Source: Bacteroidales bacterium
GTDB taxonomy: Bacteria; Bacteroidota; Bacteroidia; Bacteroidales; UBA932
Direction: 5' to 3'
Assembly (NCBI GenBank): GCA_017527415.1
Contig: JAFXQA010000022.1
Span: forward strand, 62,001 to 126,000
DNA: 64,000 bases
Shown here: positions 8,014 through 16,044 of the stretch, in pieces
Layout: every line of letters begins with the position of its first letter
How positions within the stretch are numbered: position 1 is the first letter of the stretch
Position numbers and translations under genes: made by a program
The notes under the pieces: model-generated
Seen by the model: only the letters and a program-made list of their open reading frames with translations
Told to the model about the DNA's origin: nothing
Databases searched by the model: none

Positions 8014-8427
8014 CTATTCCGGTTGTGTTGCGAGTATAACCTTGTAGTGATTGCGCTTGGCGATGTTCATCACCTGCACTATCTCGCCGATGGGAACGCT
8101 CTCATCGGAATAGATGCTGAAAGTAGGATCCTCCTCGTTCTGGAGAAGGCCTACCAGATCGTCTTCCACCTGCGCAAGATTGTTCTCGGCCAGCTCGTTG
8201 CCGTTGATGTGGTAGGTGTAGTTGCCCTCTCCCCAGTCCTTGATGCTGACGCTCACGGTGGGCTTTGCGCTCACCTGGCCCGTGCTCTTGGGAAGCAGGA
8301 GCTTGAGGGCGTTGGGATTGATGAGGGTGGACGTCACCAGGAAGAAAATGAGCAGCAGGAACACGATGTCGGTCATGCTCGACATCGAGAACGAAGCGTC
8401 CGCCCTGGTTGTTCTCTTGATTGCCAT
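8014..8427 (-). CDS. exbD: ExbD/TolR-type biopolymer transport protein
   Basis: The protein has 137 residues, a single N-terminal membrane helix (SMTDIVFLLLIFFLVTSTLI, about 16-35) that holds the conserved Asp of the proton path, and a small periplasmic domain. ExbD forms the stator with ExbB and energises TonB. The ATG overlaps the exbB stop (TAATG), and tonB follows after 3 bp, so the three are co-expressed. Confidence 0.9.
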   Translation of the reverse strand: MAIKRTTRADASFSMSSMTDIVFLLLIFFLVTSTLINPNALKLLLPKSTGQVSAKPTVSVSIKDWGEGNYTYHINGNELAENNLAQVEDDLVGLLQNEEDPTFSIYSDESVPIGEIVQVMNIAKRNHYKVILATQPE

Positions 8428-9152
8428 TACTCTTCTGTTTTAACGGTGGTGGCGGATTCGGGTTCGTTCAGCACATCCATGAATCCGATGGTGGAGTTCT
8501 CGATGGTGAAGACCACGTCGGAAATGCGGGAGCTGAGGTAGTTGTATCCGAAGTATGCGAGGATACCCACGATCAGACCGCCGACGGTGGTGATCATTGC
8601 CTCATAGATACCTCCGGAGAGGAGGGTGATGTCGATATTGTTGCCGGCGTTGGACATATTGAAGAATGCCCTCACCATACCCATGACGGTTCCGAGGAAT
8701 CCTAGCATAGGTGCACCTCCCGCGATGGTCGCGAGGATGGGAAGACCCTTCTCGAGGCGTGCCACTTCGAGGTTGCCGGTGTTCTCTACAGCGGTCTGGA
8801 TGTCGCTCAGCGGCCTGCCGATGCGCTCGAGGCCCTTCTCCACCAGGCGTGCGGTGGGATTGTCGTACTTGCTGCAGAGGGTGATGGCAGACTTGGTCTT
8901 GCCGTCGTGGATATAGTCGCGGATGTCGTCGATGAAGTTGCGGTCCACCTTTGCGGCACGGTTGATCTGCACGAGTTTCTTCCCGAAGATGTAAATGGCT
9001 ATTACAGAGAGGATGAGCAGGACAATCATGATCCAGCCACCCTTCATGGCCATATCGATAAGCGAATAAGTCATCTCCTGAGGAACCGGAGCGGCCTCTA
9101 CTGCATTGGCAAGTGTATCGGCCTGGAGTAAAGTAAAGAGCATAATTCCCAT
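8427..9152 (-). CDS. exbB: MotA/TolQ/ExbB proton channel protein
   Basis: This 241-residue integral membrane protein has an N-terminal helix near 35-55 and two C-terminal helices in the conserved region LPILATIAGGAPMLGFLGTVMGM and ITTVGGLIVGILAYFGYNYL, the signature of the TolQ/ExbB family. It builds the ring around ExbD that converts proton flow into TonB motion. ATG 9152 is used; an in-frame ATG at 9143 is the alternative. It opens the operon exbB-exbD-tonB, with rluB-era-parC-aroK following on the same strand. Confidence 0.9.
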   Translation of the reverse strand: MGIMLFTLLQADTLANAVEAAPVPQEMTYSLIDMAMKGGWIMIVLLILSVIAIYIFGKKLVQINRAAKVDRNFIDDIRDYIHDGKTKSAITLCSKYDNPTARLVEKGLERIGRPLSDIQTAVENTGNLEVARLEKGLPILATIAGGAPMLGFLGTVMGMVRAFFNMSNAGNNIDITLLSGGIYEAMITTVGGLIVGILAYFGYNYLSSRISDVVFTIENSTIGFMDVLNEPESATTVKTEE

Positions 9153-9170
9153 TAGTTATGTTATATCGCG

Positions 9171-9178
9171 CAAATGTA
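9171..9178 (-). promoter_or_regulatory. -7 box upstream of exbB
   Basis: TACATTTG on the minus strand fits TAnnTTTG and lies 19 bp before the exbB start. No clear -33 element is seen, so this is tentative. Confidence 0.4.
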
Positions 9179-9200
9179 AGAATTTTTACGGACTTTTTTC

Positions 9201-9231
9201 TTTGAAAAAACGACAATATGTTGTTATTTTG
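9201..9231 (+). promoter_or_regulatory. Promoter of the TonB-dependent receptor gene
   Basis: TTTG at 9201-9204, 20 bp, then TATTTTG at 9225-9231 (one base shorter than the full TAnnTTTG). The receptor ATG follows at 9239. Confidence 0.45.
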
Positions 9232-9238
9232 CACCAAA

Positions 9239-11269
9239 ATGAAGATAAATCGCTTAATTGTTCTCCTGATCCTGTGCCTCGGAACTGGTACCAACCTCTC
9301 TGCCCAGGAGCAGGATGAGCGCAGAGACAGTCTCGATGCTGCCGTTCTTTCCGGTCGGCGTCACGGGAATTATCTTTCTAAACTGAAGCCTATGAAGGTG
9401 GAGGTCATCTCTTCGGACGGCCTCCAGAAAATGGCCTGCTGCAATGTTGCGGAGGGTTTCGAGAATTCCGCCAGCGTGACTGTCGGATATTCCGATGCCG
9501 TCACTGGCGCCCGCCAGATCCGTCTGCTCGGCCTCAGCGGAGTCTATACCCAGATGCTGGACGAGTCCCGTCCGGTGATGCGGGGGATAGCGGCTCCTTT
9601 CGGCCTCACATACATGCCCGGGCAGTGGCTGGAGAGCATCCAGATCGCCAAGGGCGCTGCATCGGTAACCAGCGGCGTGGAATCCGTCACCGGCCAGATC
9701 AATCTCGAGCACCGCAAGACCACCGACGAGAAACCCCTCTTCCTCAGCCTCACCGGCATGAGCGACTCCCGGGTGAGCGGGGACGTGGTGTCGTCACTCC
9801 AGTTCGGGGACAGGCTTTCCACCGTGCTCCTGGGGCATGCGGATGCCAATTTCCACCCCTTCGACATGAATGAGGATGGTTTCATGGACGATCCTATGGT
9901 GCGCCAGCTGAACCTTGCCAACCGCTGGCTCTGGTACGACCCCCGCTTCCAGGTCCGCTTCGGCGTGAATGCCGTGATGGACGACCGCACCGGCGGGCAG
10001 CCCGGTTATGACAGGAATTCCTATTCGGCCGGCCGGCCCTGGGGCAGCGACATCTCCAACCGCCTTCTGGGGGCCTACCTTAAGATCGGAGTGCCTCTGC
10101 GGGAGGACCAGAGCTCCAGCGTCGCGCTGGTGGCGGATTATACTTCCCAGGGGATGAGCGCCTGGTTCGGGGATGCGTCCTACCTCGCGCGGCAGCGCTC
10201 TGCCTACCTGAATCTGGTCTGGCGCAACCGAGTGGACGAGCATAACGACTTTACTATAGGCGCAAGCGGCCTTTTCGATAATCTGGATGAGGACCTGGAC
10301 AGGGGCCCGGCCGCTTTTGCGGGCACTGCTCCGCTTTCGGACCTTGCGCTTTATGGGGAGTATACCCTCCATCTGCATGAGACGTTCACGGCCGTGGCGG
10401 GTGCGGGGCTGCATTCCTATGGCGGGCATAGCTCTGGTCCTGCCGGCAACCGGGAACTGCGCTTCGTGCCCAGGGCGACGCTCAAGTACCAGCCTTTCGA
10501 GGCGCTGGTGTTGCGTTTCAACGGTGGCCGCGGCCTCCGTACGGCCATGCCCCTGACCGACAATATCGGGGTTTTCTCCACCGGCAAAACATGGACCGGG
10601 GATTATGGCGGGCACATTCTGGAAGATGCCTGGACCTGGGGCGGAAGCGCCACCTTCTATCTTCCTTTCGGGGCCGATCCGGACAATGCCTACCTTAGTT
10701 TCGATTACTTCCATACCGCCTTCGGGCAGCAGCTGATAGTCGATTATGAGCTTTATCTGAACTGCATCGATTTCTATGCTTCCGCGGGCGCCCCGTCTTA
10801 TACCGACACTTTCCAGGCGGACCTTTTCCTGGAGCCATTCCGCAGGTTCACCGTCAATCTGACCGCCCGCTATACCGATGCCCGCGTGACCTTGCCGGGC
10901 CGGGGGCTTGTGGAAAGGCCGATGACCTCCCGCTTCAAGGGGGTGCTGAACCTTCAGTACAAGACCAATCTGAGCCGCTGGATATTCGATTTTACCGCCG
11001 CGCTTAACGGCAGTTGCCGCGCGTACGATTTTATGGATATGCCGGGCGGACGCACTCCGGTCTATCCCATGCTCTATGCCCAGGTGACCCGCCGATTCAA
11101 GGGAGTGGATGTTTACATTGGTGCGGAAAACCTGACCGGATTCCGCCAGAAATCCGTAATTTTGGGTGCTCCCGGCACGCCGGACTTCGATGCAAGTGCC
11201 GTCTGGGGGCCCCTGATGGGCTTCCGGGCAGATGCCGGGCTCAGGATAACTATTTGGAAAACCAACTGA
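9239..11269 (+). CDS. TonB-dependent outer-membrane receptor, probably metal-linked
   Basis: The 676-residue protein starts with a signal peptide (MKINRLIVLLILCLG to about residue 23, cleavage after SAQ). A plug domain follows (DGLQKMACCNVAEGFENSASV; QIRLLGLSGVYTQMLDESRPV; ESIQIAKGAASVTSGVESVTGQI), then a long barrel with alternating aromatic strands that ends in an aromatic-rich terminal strand. ATG 9239 is chosen over 9218 because it gives a clean signal peptide. The next gene, 2 bp downstream, encodes an exported HMA domain protein. That pairing suggests uptake or handling of a soft metal such as copper, but the ligand is inferred only from context. Confidence 0.85.
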   Translation: MKINRLIVLLILCLGTGTNLSAQEQDERRDSLDAAVLSGRRHGNYLSKLKPMKVEVISSDGLQKMACCNVAEGFENSASVTVGYSDAVTGARQIRLLGLSGVYTQMLDESRPVMRGIAAPFGLTYMPGQWLESIQIAKGAASVTSGVESVTGQINLEHRKTTDEKPLFLSLTGMSDSRVSGDVVSSLQFGDRLSTVLLGHADANFHPFDMNEDGFMDDPMVRQLNLANRWLWYDPRFQVRFGVNAVMDDRTGGQPGYDRNSYSAGRPWGSDISNRLLGAYLKIGVPLREDQSSSVALVADYTSQGMSAWFGDASYLARQRSAYLNLVWRNRVDEHNDFTIGASGLFDNLDEDLDRGPAAFAGTAPLSDLALYGEYTLHLHETFTAVAGAGLHSYGGHSSGPAGNRELRFVPRATLKYQPFEALVLRFNGGRGLRTAMPLTDNIGVFSTGKTWTGDYGGHILEDAWTWGGSATFYLPFGADPDNAYLSFDYFHTAFGQQLIVDYELYLNCIDFYASAGAPSYTDTFQADLFLEPFRRFTVNLTARYTDARVTLPGRGLVERPMTSRFKGVLNLQYKTNLSRWIFDFTAALNGSCRAYDFMDMPGGRTPVYPMLYAQVTRRFKGVDVYIGAENLTGFRQKSVILGAPGTPDFDASAVWGPLMGFRADAGLRITIWKTN

Positions 11270-11271
11270 TT

Positions 11272-11637
11272 ATGAAAAAGATAGTTTTTGCTCTGATTCT
11301 GGCCGCGGCCGCTCTGGCCTTTACGCCCGCGGCATCTGCCTCTGTTTGCAATCTCTGCTCCGATCCGGATGCCTCTTCTATGAACGTGGCCGGGTCCACG
11401 TCCCAGAAAGCCAAGAAAAAGACCGCCACTGTCACCTTCAAGACCAGCATCCGCTGCCATAACTGCGTCAAAAAGATTACTGAAAACATTTCCTTCGAAA
11501 AGGGCGTCAAAGACCTTTCCGTCTCCCTCGACGATAAGCTGGTCACCATCACCTACGACCCTTCCAAGACCGACGAAGCCACCCTCGCCAAAGCCCTTGA
11601 GAAACTCGGCTACACCGTCGAGAAGGTAAAGCGCTGA
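11272..11637 (+). CDS. Exported heavy-metal-associated (HMA) domain protein
   Basis: The 121-residue protein has a signal peptide (about 1-23), a short Lys-rich linker, and an HMA ferredoxin-like fold from about residue 48: TVTFKTSIRCHNCVKKITENI, with CxxC-like CHNC, through to LEKLGYTVEKV. HMA domains bind Cu(I) or similar ions through the two cysteines. Two further cysteines (SVCNLCSDP) follow the signal peptide and could form a second site. It is the second gene of a receptor-metallochaperone operon. Confidence 0.85.
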   Translation: MKKIVFALILAAAALAFTPAASASVCNLCSDPDASSMNVAGSTSQKAKKKTATVTFKTSIRCHNCVKKITENISFEKGVKDLSVSLDDKLVTITYDPSKTDEATLAKALEKLGYTVEKVKR

Positions 11638-11697
11638 ACCCCGCAGCGCCGCTTCGACCCAGCCACCGGCCTGAACCTTTACGACTTTTGATTTACT

Positions 11698-11784
11698 GCT
11701 GCAGGTGTCCCATTTTCTCGGACACCTGAGTCAAAAACCCCCACTTTTCGCTGCAAGTCTCCGTTTTTACGGGACACCTGCAGC
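11698..11784. repeat. RAYT-flanking hairpin repeat R1 (87 bp)
   Basis: Perfect 14-nt ends, GCTGCAGGTGTCCC and its complement, bracket two inner hairpins, the first GGTGTCC/GGACACC and the second around TTTTTAC. It matches R2 at 13066-13152 in 86 of 87 positions and in the same orientation. The single change (C at 11759) breaks one pair of the second hairpin. With R2 it encloses a regulator and a RAYT gene, as REP/BIME sequences do around their transposases. Confidence 0.85.
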
Positions 11785-11801
11785 GTCGCCAGTTTTCTCA
11801 T

Positions 11802-12026
11802 CTACCCGTATTTGCTGAGATCTGGTTCTTCGATATATCCTACAAGCATCTCATAGGGAACATCCATCACTTTGGCAGCATGGAAGATCGTGTCCAGATT
11901 CTTTGTTTTGAAGAGGGCTTTGACATTCTGCTTGCGTATTCCCATGCGTCGGGCGAACTCCGCTTTGCGAATGCCCTTTTTCCGGAGGATTTCTTCCCCC
12001 TTTTCTTCAAATACCAATTTAGACAT
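11802..12026 (-). CDS. Small XRE/Cro-type HTH protein
   Basis: This 74-residue protein is almost entirely one helix-turn-helix domain (KAEFARRMGIRKQNVKALFKT, then LDTIFHAAKVMDVPYEMLVGY). It has the size of phage-type or antitoxin-type repressors. It is divergent to the RAYT gene, and both lie between repeats R1 and R2. A 14-bp AT-only palindrome sits within its own promoter, so it may control itself and the transposase; that is inference. No toxin partner is next to it. Confidence 0.75.
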   Translation of the reverse strand: MSKLVFEEKGEEILRKKGIRKAEFARRMGIRKQNVKALFKTKNLDTIFHAAKVMDVPYEMLVGYIEEPDLSKYG

Positions 12027-12044
12027 ATGATTGTTGCTTTCTCA

Positions 12045-12076
12045 CAAAGGTAATAATTAATTATTCCTTTTTCAAA
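12045..12076 (-). promoter_or_regulatory. Promoter of the HTH gene with palindromic operator
   Basis: On the minus strand TTTG (12073-12076), a 20-bp spacer and TACCTTTG (12045-12052) match the consensus. The spacer holds the perfect palindrome AATAATTAATTATT at 12052-12065, well placed for an autorepressor. Confidence 0.65.
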
Positions 12077-12085
12077 TAAATTGAC

Positions 12086-12093
12086 TATTTTTG
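12086..12093 (+). promoter_or_regulatory. -7 box upstream of the RAYT gene
   Basis: TATTTTTG on the plus strand fits TAnnTTTG and lies 78 bp before the RAYT start. The -33 region is poor. An imperfect direct repeat (CATATGATTG followed by CTTTCT) occurs near 12024 and near 12094. Confidence 0.4.
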
Positions 12094-12171
12094 CATATGA
12101 TTGCTTTCTTATTCCGCTGGCGCTGGGACAGTGCGGTGGTTTAGGAACGATGAGAAAGAAAGGAGGAGTCT

Positions 12172-13035
12172 ATGAGAAAGATTTTCTGGCTGGTCACTAC
12201 CGACCACCTGACAGACCAGATTTGGTTCAAAGACGATGACGATTTCAAAGCAGCGATGAATATCGTTGCTGTTCTGGCGTCGACCATGAACCTACCTGTA
12301 ATCGCATTTATTTTGATGTCCAATCACGTCCATTTCGTTTTGGGATGCGACAGGAATCTGGCTGTAGTATTTATCACAAGGTTCAAGAAAATATATTCAC
12401 AGTACTACAGCAAAAAATATGGCTCCTGCGAATTGCTGCGGGATAATGCGGTTGATTATCAACAGATAGTCATCGGTGATGAATCATTCGAGAGGGGTGT
12501 CGCCTATGTGCTGATGAACTCCGTTGCGGCAAAAATCTGCCTGCACGCTTCCGAGTATCCTTGGGGCACCGGTGCCTGTTATTTCAATCCCACCCAGGTC
12601 ACAGGAACCAGAATCGGGGATATGAGTGCCCGGGCCAGGATGAAGATACTCCGCAGCAGGTTCTCGGTGCCGGATGATTACACTGTAAATGAGCATGGAT
12701 ATGTGAATCCTTCATGCTACGTTCCTGTCAAGTTCGTGGAATCAGTATTCAGGACTCCCAGCCGCATGACGTTTTTTCTTAACAATTCGTCCAAAGCCAA
12801 ACGTGTTAAAGAAGCTCCGGCATTCAAGGATCAGGTTATTGGAGTGGCTTTTCAAGACTTGCTCGTGTCCTTATTCAGGAAGCATACCATCGGAGATTTG
12901 GATGATTTGCAGAAGGGCGAACTATTCCGTCAAATCAGATTCAGGTTCTCTGCGGATCCAGCCCAGATAGCTCGCGTCTGTGGCGAATCATATGAAAAGG
13001 TTTGCGAACTTCTTGAATCCTTTTCGGACTCTTGA
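12172..13035 (+). CDS. REP-associated tyrosine transposase (Y1 HUH family)
   Basis: This 287-residue protein has the IS200-like Y1 transposase fold: an N-terminal WLVTTDHLTDQIWF strand, the HUH metal motif in SNHVHFVL at about residues 51-58, a Tyr-rich helix RFKKIYSQYYSKKYG (about 70-84) that should hold the nucleophile, and the RAYT-type ending VAYVLMNSVAAK followed by YPWGTG. HUH enzymes cut single-stranded DNA next to hairpins and form a 5'-phosphotyrosine. The gene has an AGGAGG ribosome site at 12161-12166, unusual for Bacteroidetes. It lies between the 87-bp direct repeats R1 and R2, which are its likely substrates. The ~140-residue C-terminal region is not recognised. Confidence 0.85.
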   Translation: MRKIFWLVTTDHLTDQIWFKDDDDFKAAMNIVAVLASTMNLPVIAFILMSNHVHFVLGCDRNLAVVFITRFKKIYSQYYSKKYGSCELLRDNAVDYQQIVIGDESFERGVAYVLMNSVAAKICLHASEYPWGTGACYFNPTQVTGTRIGDMSARARMKILRSRFSVPDDYTVNEHGYVNPSCYVPVKFVESVFRTPSRMTFFLNNSSKAKRVKEAPAFKDQVIGVAFQDLLVSLFRKHTIGDLDDLQKGELFRQIRFRFSADPAQIARVCGESYEKVCELLESFSDS

Positions 13036-13065
13036 TTTTTTTCCCCGGGCAAATTGGAGGGATGT

Positions 13066-13152
13066 GCTGCAGGTGTCCCATTTTCTCGGACACCTGAGTC
13101 AAAAACCCCCACTTTTCGCTGCAAGTGTCCGTTTTTACGGGACACCTGCAGC
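13066..13152. repeat. RAYT-flanking hairpin repeat R2 (87 bp)
   Basis: Nearly identical direct copy of R1. Here the outer arms extend to 16 perfect pairs (13064-13079 with 13139-13154), and both inner hairpins are intact. It lies 29 bp after the RAYT stop and abuts the 3' end of truA. Confidence 0.85.
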
Positions 13153-13163
13153 ACCTGAGAAGT

Positions 13164-14141
13164 TCAGTATTCCACTTTCGATAGGAAAAGGGCGTGGCCG
13201 GGGACGGATTCGCCGGCCAGGGAACGAAGGGAAGGTTCATGGCGGTCCTCAGAACGCCCAGCGGAAGGCGGGACGGAGCCTGCATTGCAGGCGATGTCGG
13301 TAGCCTGGGAGCTGCGGGGGGTATTGGGGGGCAGAGCCCCCTCAAAGATGAGGCCGGCGAAGTCGTCGAGGCTGCGTTTGCCGCGCCCGACTTCGATCAG
13401 CGTTCCCACGATGGCCCGCACCATATTCCGCAGAAACCTGTCGGCAGATATGCGGAAATACCAATACTGGCCGCCGGAGGCAGGGAGGCTTCCGTCATGT
13501 GCGCGGGCGTTGTGGATGCCGACCGGAGCTTTCCTGCCTGAGCCTTTTTCTGGCGAAGGCAGGAATGACTCCGGCGGCTGCAGGCCTTGCATGACGGAAG
13601 CGTGCGTTGGCAGATACGGTTTCCAATAGGCTTCGAACACCGTGCAGACCGAAGTTTTGTTATCCGCGCCGAGCTTCTCGAAACAGGAAAAATCATGCGT
13701 CCCCACCAGCATGGCGGCCGCCGAATTCATGGCATCGAAATCCAGATCCGGATAGCTGCACTGATATGAAAATGCCTCCACGAAAGGATCCTTCGAGCGA
13801 TGCAGGAAGTAGGTGTATTCCCTGCGCAGGGCGTCGAAACGCGCATGGAAATCCGGAGTGGCGGGTGATACCTGAGAAACCACCACCGAACGTGGCAGGA
13901 TGGCATTTAATTTGTAGCGAAAATCATCTGCCGCAAGGCCCTCGGGGCCGTCGAAACACGCAACGTAACCAATAGCGTTCACGCCTGTGTCCGTACGCCC
14001 CGCCCCGATTACGGGAACCTCGCCTCCAAGAAGCTTTCCGAGAGCATCTTCGAGGCACTCCTGCACGCTTGGGTCGGAGGGTTGGCGCTGCCAGCCGCAG
14101 AAGCCGGTACCGGCATATGAAAGTACGATGGAATAACGCAT
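13164..14141 (-). CDS. truA: tRNA pseudouridine(38-40) synthase TruA with inserted segments
   Basis: TruA isomerises uridines 38-40 of tRNA anticodon stems. The catalytic Asp is in GAGRTDTGVNA, and FHARFDALRREYTYFL, FLRNMVRAIVGTLIEVGRGKRS and the terminal ALFLSKVEY are conserved. The protein is 325 residues against about 245-270 in relatives. The excess is a segment near residues 205-235, encoded by a palindrome-bearing stretch at 13470-13601, and a second near the C-terminus (about 280-315, encoded around 13200-13290). ATG 14141 is used; the -7 box TAAATTTG lies only 6 bp upstream, so the mRNA may be leaderless. The divergent moxR starts 23 bp away. Confidence 0.88.
   Translation of the reverse strand: MRYSIVLSYAGTGFCGWQRQPSDPSVQECLEDALGKLLGGEVPVIGAGRTDTGVNAIGYVACFDGPEGLAADDFRYKLNAILPRSVVVSQVSPATPDFHARFDALRREYTYFLHRSKDPFVEAFSYQCSYPDLDFDAMNSAAAMLVGTHDFSCFEKLGADNKTSVCTVFEAYWKPYLPTHASVMQGLQPPESFLPSPEKGSGRKAPVGIHNARAHDGSLPASGGQYWYFRISADRFLRNMVRAIVGTLIEVGRGKRSLDDFAGLIFEGALPPNTPRSSQATDIACNAGSVPPSAGRSEDRHEPSLRSLAGESVPGHALFLSKVEY
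13470..13601. repeat. Palindrome-bearing insertion in truA
   Basis: Three inverted repeats overlap here. GCCGCCGGAG at 13470-13479 pairs with 13569-13578, GCTTCCGTCATG at 13488-13499 with 13590-13601, and TTCCTGCCT at 13531-13539 with 13557-13565. The first two are interleaved rather than nested. The stretch matches the extra residues of TruA and keeps its frame. It resembles elements A-C in layout but shares no obvious core sequence with them. Confidence 0.6.
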
Positions 14142-14147
14142 AGAATG

Positions 14148-14155
14148 CAAATTTA
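14148..14155 (-). promoter_or_regulatory. -7 box of truA
   Basis: TAAATTTG on the minus strand, ending 6 bp before the truA ATG. This spacing would place the transcript start at or next to the start codon. Confidence 0.45.
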
Positions 14156-14164
14156 TTAAAATAT

Positions 14165-15157
14165 ATGGAAAGTGTAAATATCAAGGAACTCAACGACCGC
14201 ATCCAGCGTGAAAGCGGCTTCGTGGATATCCTTTCTCTCGAGATGGGCAAGGTGATCGTAGGCCAGAAGCATCTGGTGGAAAACCTTATGATAGCCCTTC
14301 TCGCAAACGGGCACATACTCCTCGAAGGAGTGCCGGGCCTCGCGAAAACCCTGGCGATCAGCACCCTCAGCAAGGCGGTCAACGCCAAGTTCAACCGCAT
14401 CCAGTTTACTCCGGACCTCCTCCCTGCCGACGTAGTGGGCACCCTCATCTACTCGCAGAAGAAGGAGACCTTCGAGGTGCGCAAGGGCCCTGTTTTCGCA
14501 AACTTCGTGCTGGCGGATGAAATCAACCGTGCTCCCGCAAAGGTGCAGTCCGCTCTTCTGGAAGCCATGCAGGAGAGGCAGGTAACCATCGGCGACAGCA
14601 CCTACAAGCTGCCTGAACCCTTCCTGGTGATGGCCACCCAGAACCCCATAGAGCAGGAGGGAACCTATCCTCTGCCCGAGGCCCAGGTAGACCGCTTCAT
14701 GCTGAAGGTCGTGGTGGATTATCCCAAGAAAGAGGAGGAGAAACTCATCATCCGCATGAACAACAGCGGCGAGTTCCCCCAGCCGAATCCCGTAGTCAGC
14801 CCCGAAGACATCATCCGCGCCCGCGACATTGTCCGTGAAGTCTACATGGACGAGAAAATCGAGCGCTACATAGTGGATATCGTCTACGCCACCCGCACGC
14901 CCGAAGAATACGGCCTCAAGAGTATCAAGGACCTCATTTCCTACGGGGGATCCCCTCGTGCCAGCATCTCCCTGAGCGCCGCCGCCAAGGCCTACGCCTT
15001 CATCAAGCGCAGGGGCTATGTGATTCCGGAAGATGTGCGTGCGGTCTGCCCCGAAGTGCTCCGCCACCGTATCGGCCTCACCTATGAAGCCGAAGCCGAG
15101 AATGTGACGGCCGAAGAGATTATCTCCCAGGTTATCAACGCAGTGGTAGTGCCGTAA
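14165..15157 (+). CDS. moxR: MoxR-family AAA+ ATPase
   Basis: The 330-residue protein has Walker A GVPGLAKT at about 50-57, Walker B VLADEINR at about 117-124, sensor ATQNPIEQEGTYPLPEAQVDRF, and an SYGGSPRASISL sensor 2 region, all typical of MoxR. MoxR ATPases act as chaperones with von Willebrand A (vWA) domain proteins, and several such genes follow here. Its TAA overlaps the ATG of the DUF58 gene, so this is the first gene of the aerotolerance operon. Confidence 0.93.
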   Translation: MESVNIKELNDRIQRESGFVDILSLEMGKVIVGQKHLVENLMIALLANGHILLEGVPGLAKTLAISTLSKAVNAKFNRIQFTPDLLPADVVGTLIYSQKKETFEVRKGPVFANFVLADEINRAPAKVQSALLEAMQERQVTIGDSTYKLPEPFLVMATQNPIEQEGTYPLPEAQVDRFMLKVVVDYPKKEEEKLIIRMNNSGEFPQPNPVVSPEDIIRARDIVREVYMDEKIERYIVDIVYATRTPEEYGLKSIKDLISYGGSPRASISLSAAAKAYAFIKRRGYVIPEDVRAVCPEVLRHRIGLTYEAEAENVTAEEIISQVINAVVVP

Positions 15158-16044
15158 TGGCCCGGGATGCAACAGAACTGCTGAAGAAGGTCCGGAAGAT
15201 AGAAATCCGTACCAAGGCTCTCTCGCACCAGATATTCGCGGGAGAGTATCATTCCGCATTCAAGGGTCGCGGTATGGCTTTCAGCGAGGTGCGCGAGTAC
15301 CAGTATGGGGACGACGTGCGCAATATGGACTGGAACGTTACCGCCCGCATGCGCAGTCCTTATGTGAAGGTCTTTGAAGAGGAGCGCGAGATGACCGTCG
15401 TGCTGCTGGTGGACGTGAGCCGGTCGGGGCTTTTCGGCACGCAGACCCGCACCAAGCGCGAGCTGCTGGCAGAGATCGCCGCAGTGCTGAGCTTCAGCGC
15501 CATCCTCAATAACGACAAGGTCGGGGCCCTCTTCTTCAGCGACCATGTGGAGAAGTTCATCCCCCCGAAGAAGGGCCGCAGCCATCTCCTTCATATAATA
15601 AGGGAGATGCTGGAACTTCAGCCGAGTTCGGACGGAACCGACATCGGAGCCGCGCTGCAGTTCCTCACCGGAGCCATCAAGAAAAAGTGCACCGCCTTCC
15701 TGCTGAGCGATATGCTGGACGTGGACGCCGCCGGCAAGCCTCGTTACGAGGATGCCCTGAAGGTGGCCGCGGGCAGGCACGACCTCTCCGTCATCAAGGT
15801 TTTCGATCCGCGCGAACGCAGCCTGGCGCCGGTAGGCCTCGTCAATGTGAAAGACAGCGAAACCGGGCGTTCCGCATGGGTGAATACCAGCAGTGCCGCT
15901 ACCAGGAGGGCTTATTCGCAGTGGTTCTCCGGCCTTGCCAGGAGCGAAGAGCAGTTGTTCAACAGATATAAAGTGGATCATGTGGATATCTCCACAGACT
16001 CGGATTATGTGAAGGGCCTGATGGCCTTGTTTGCAAAGAGATGA
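15157..16044 (+). CDS. DUF58 protein of the Bat operon
   Basis: This 295-residue cytoplasmic protein begins with VRKIEIRTKALSHQIFAGEYHSAFKGRGMAFSEVREYQYGDD, the DUF58 signature, followed by a vWA-like fold (VLLVDVSRSGLFG with DxSxS-like residues). Family members sit between MoxR and BatA and are thought to be clients of the MoxR ATPase. The ATGA junction at 16041-16044 overlaps the next gene. Confidence 0.9.
   Translation: MARDATELLKKVRKIEIRTKALSHQIFAGEYHSAFKGRGMAFSEVREYQYGDDVRNMDWNVTARMRSPYVKVFEEEREMTVVLLVDVSRSGLFGTQTRTKRELLAEIAAVLSFSAILNNDKVGALFFSDHVEKFIPPKKGRSHLLHIIREMLELQPSSDGTDIGAALQFLTGAIKKKCTAFLLSDMLDVDAAGKPRYEDALKVAAGRHDLSVIKVFDPRERSLAPVGLVNVKDSETGRSAWVNTSSAATRRAYSQWFSGLARSEEQLFNRYKVDHVDISTDSDYVKGLMALFAKR

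Noticed and set aside
11698..13152. R1 and R2 as a short CRISPR array
   Set aside because: Only two copies 1.37 kb apart, each internally palindromic and with genes between them; there are no spacers and no cas genes.
14156..15259. A 367-codon minus-strand frame opposite moxR and the start of the DUF58 gene
   Set aside because: The moxR gene on the plus strand has all AAA+ motifs; the opposite frame has none and is a codon-bias shadow.
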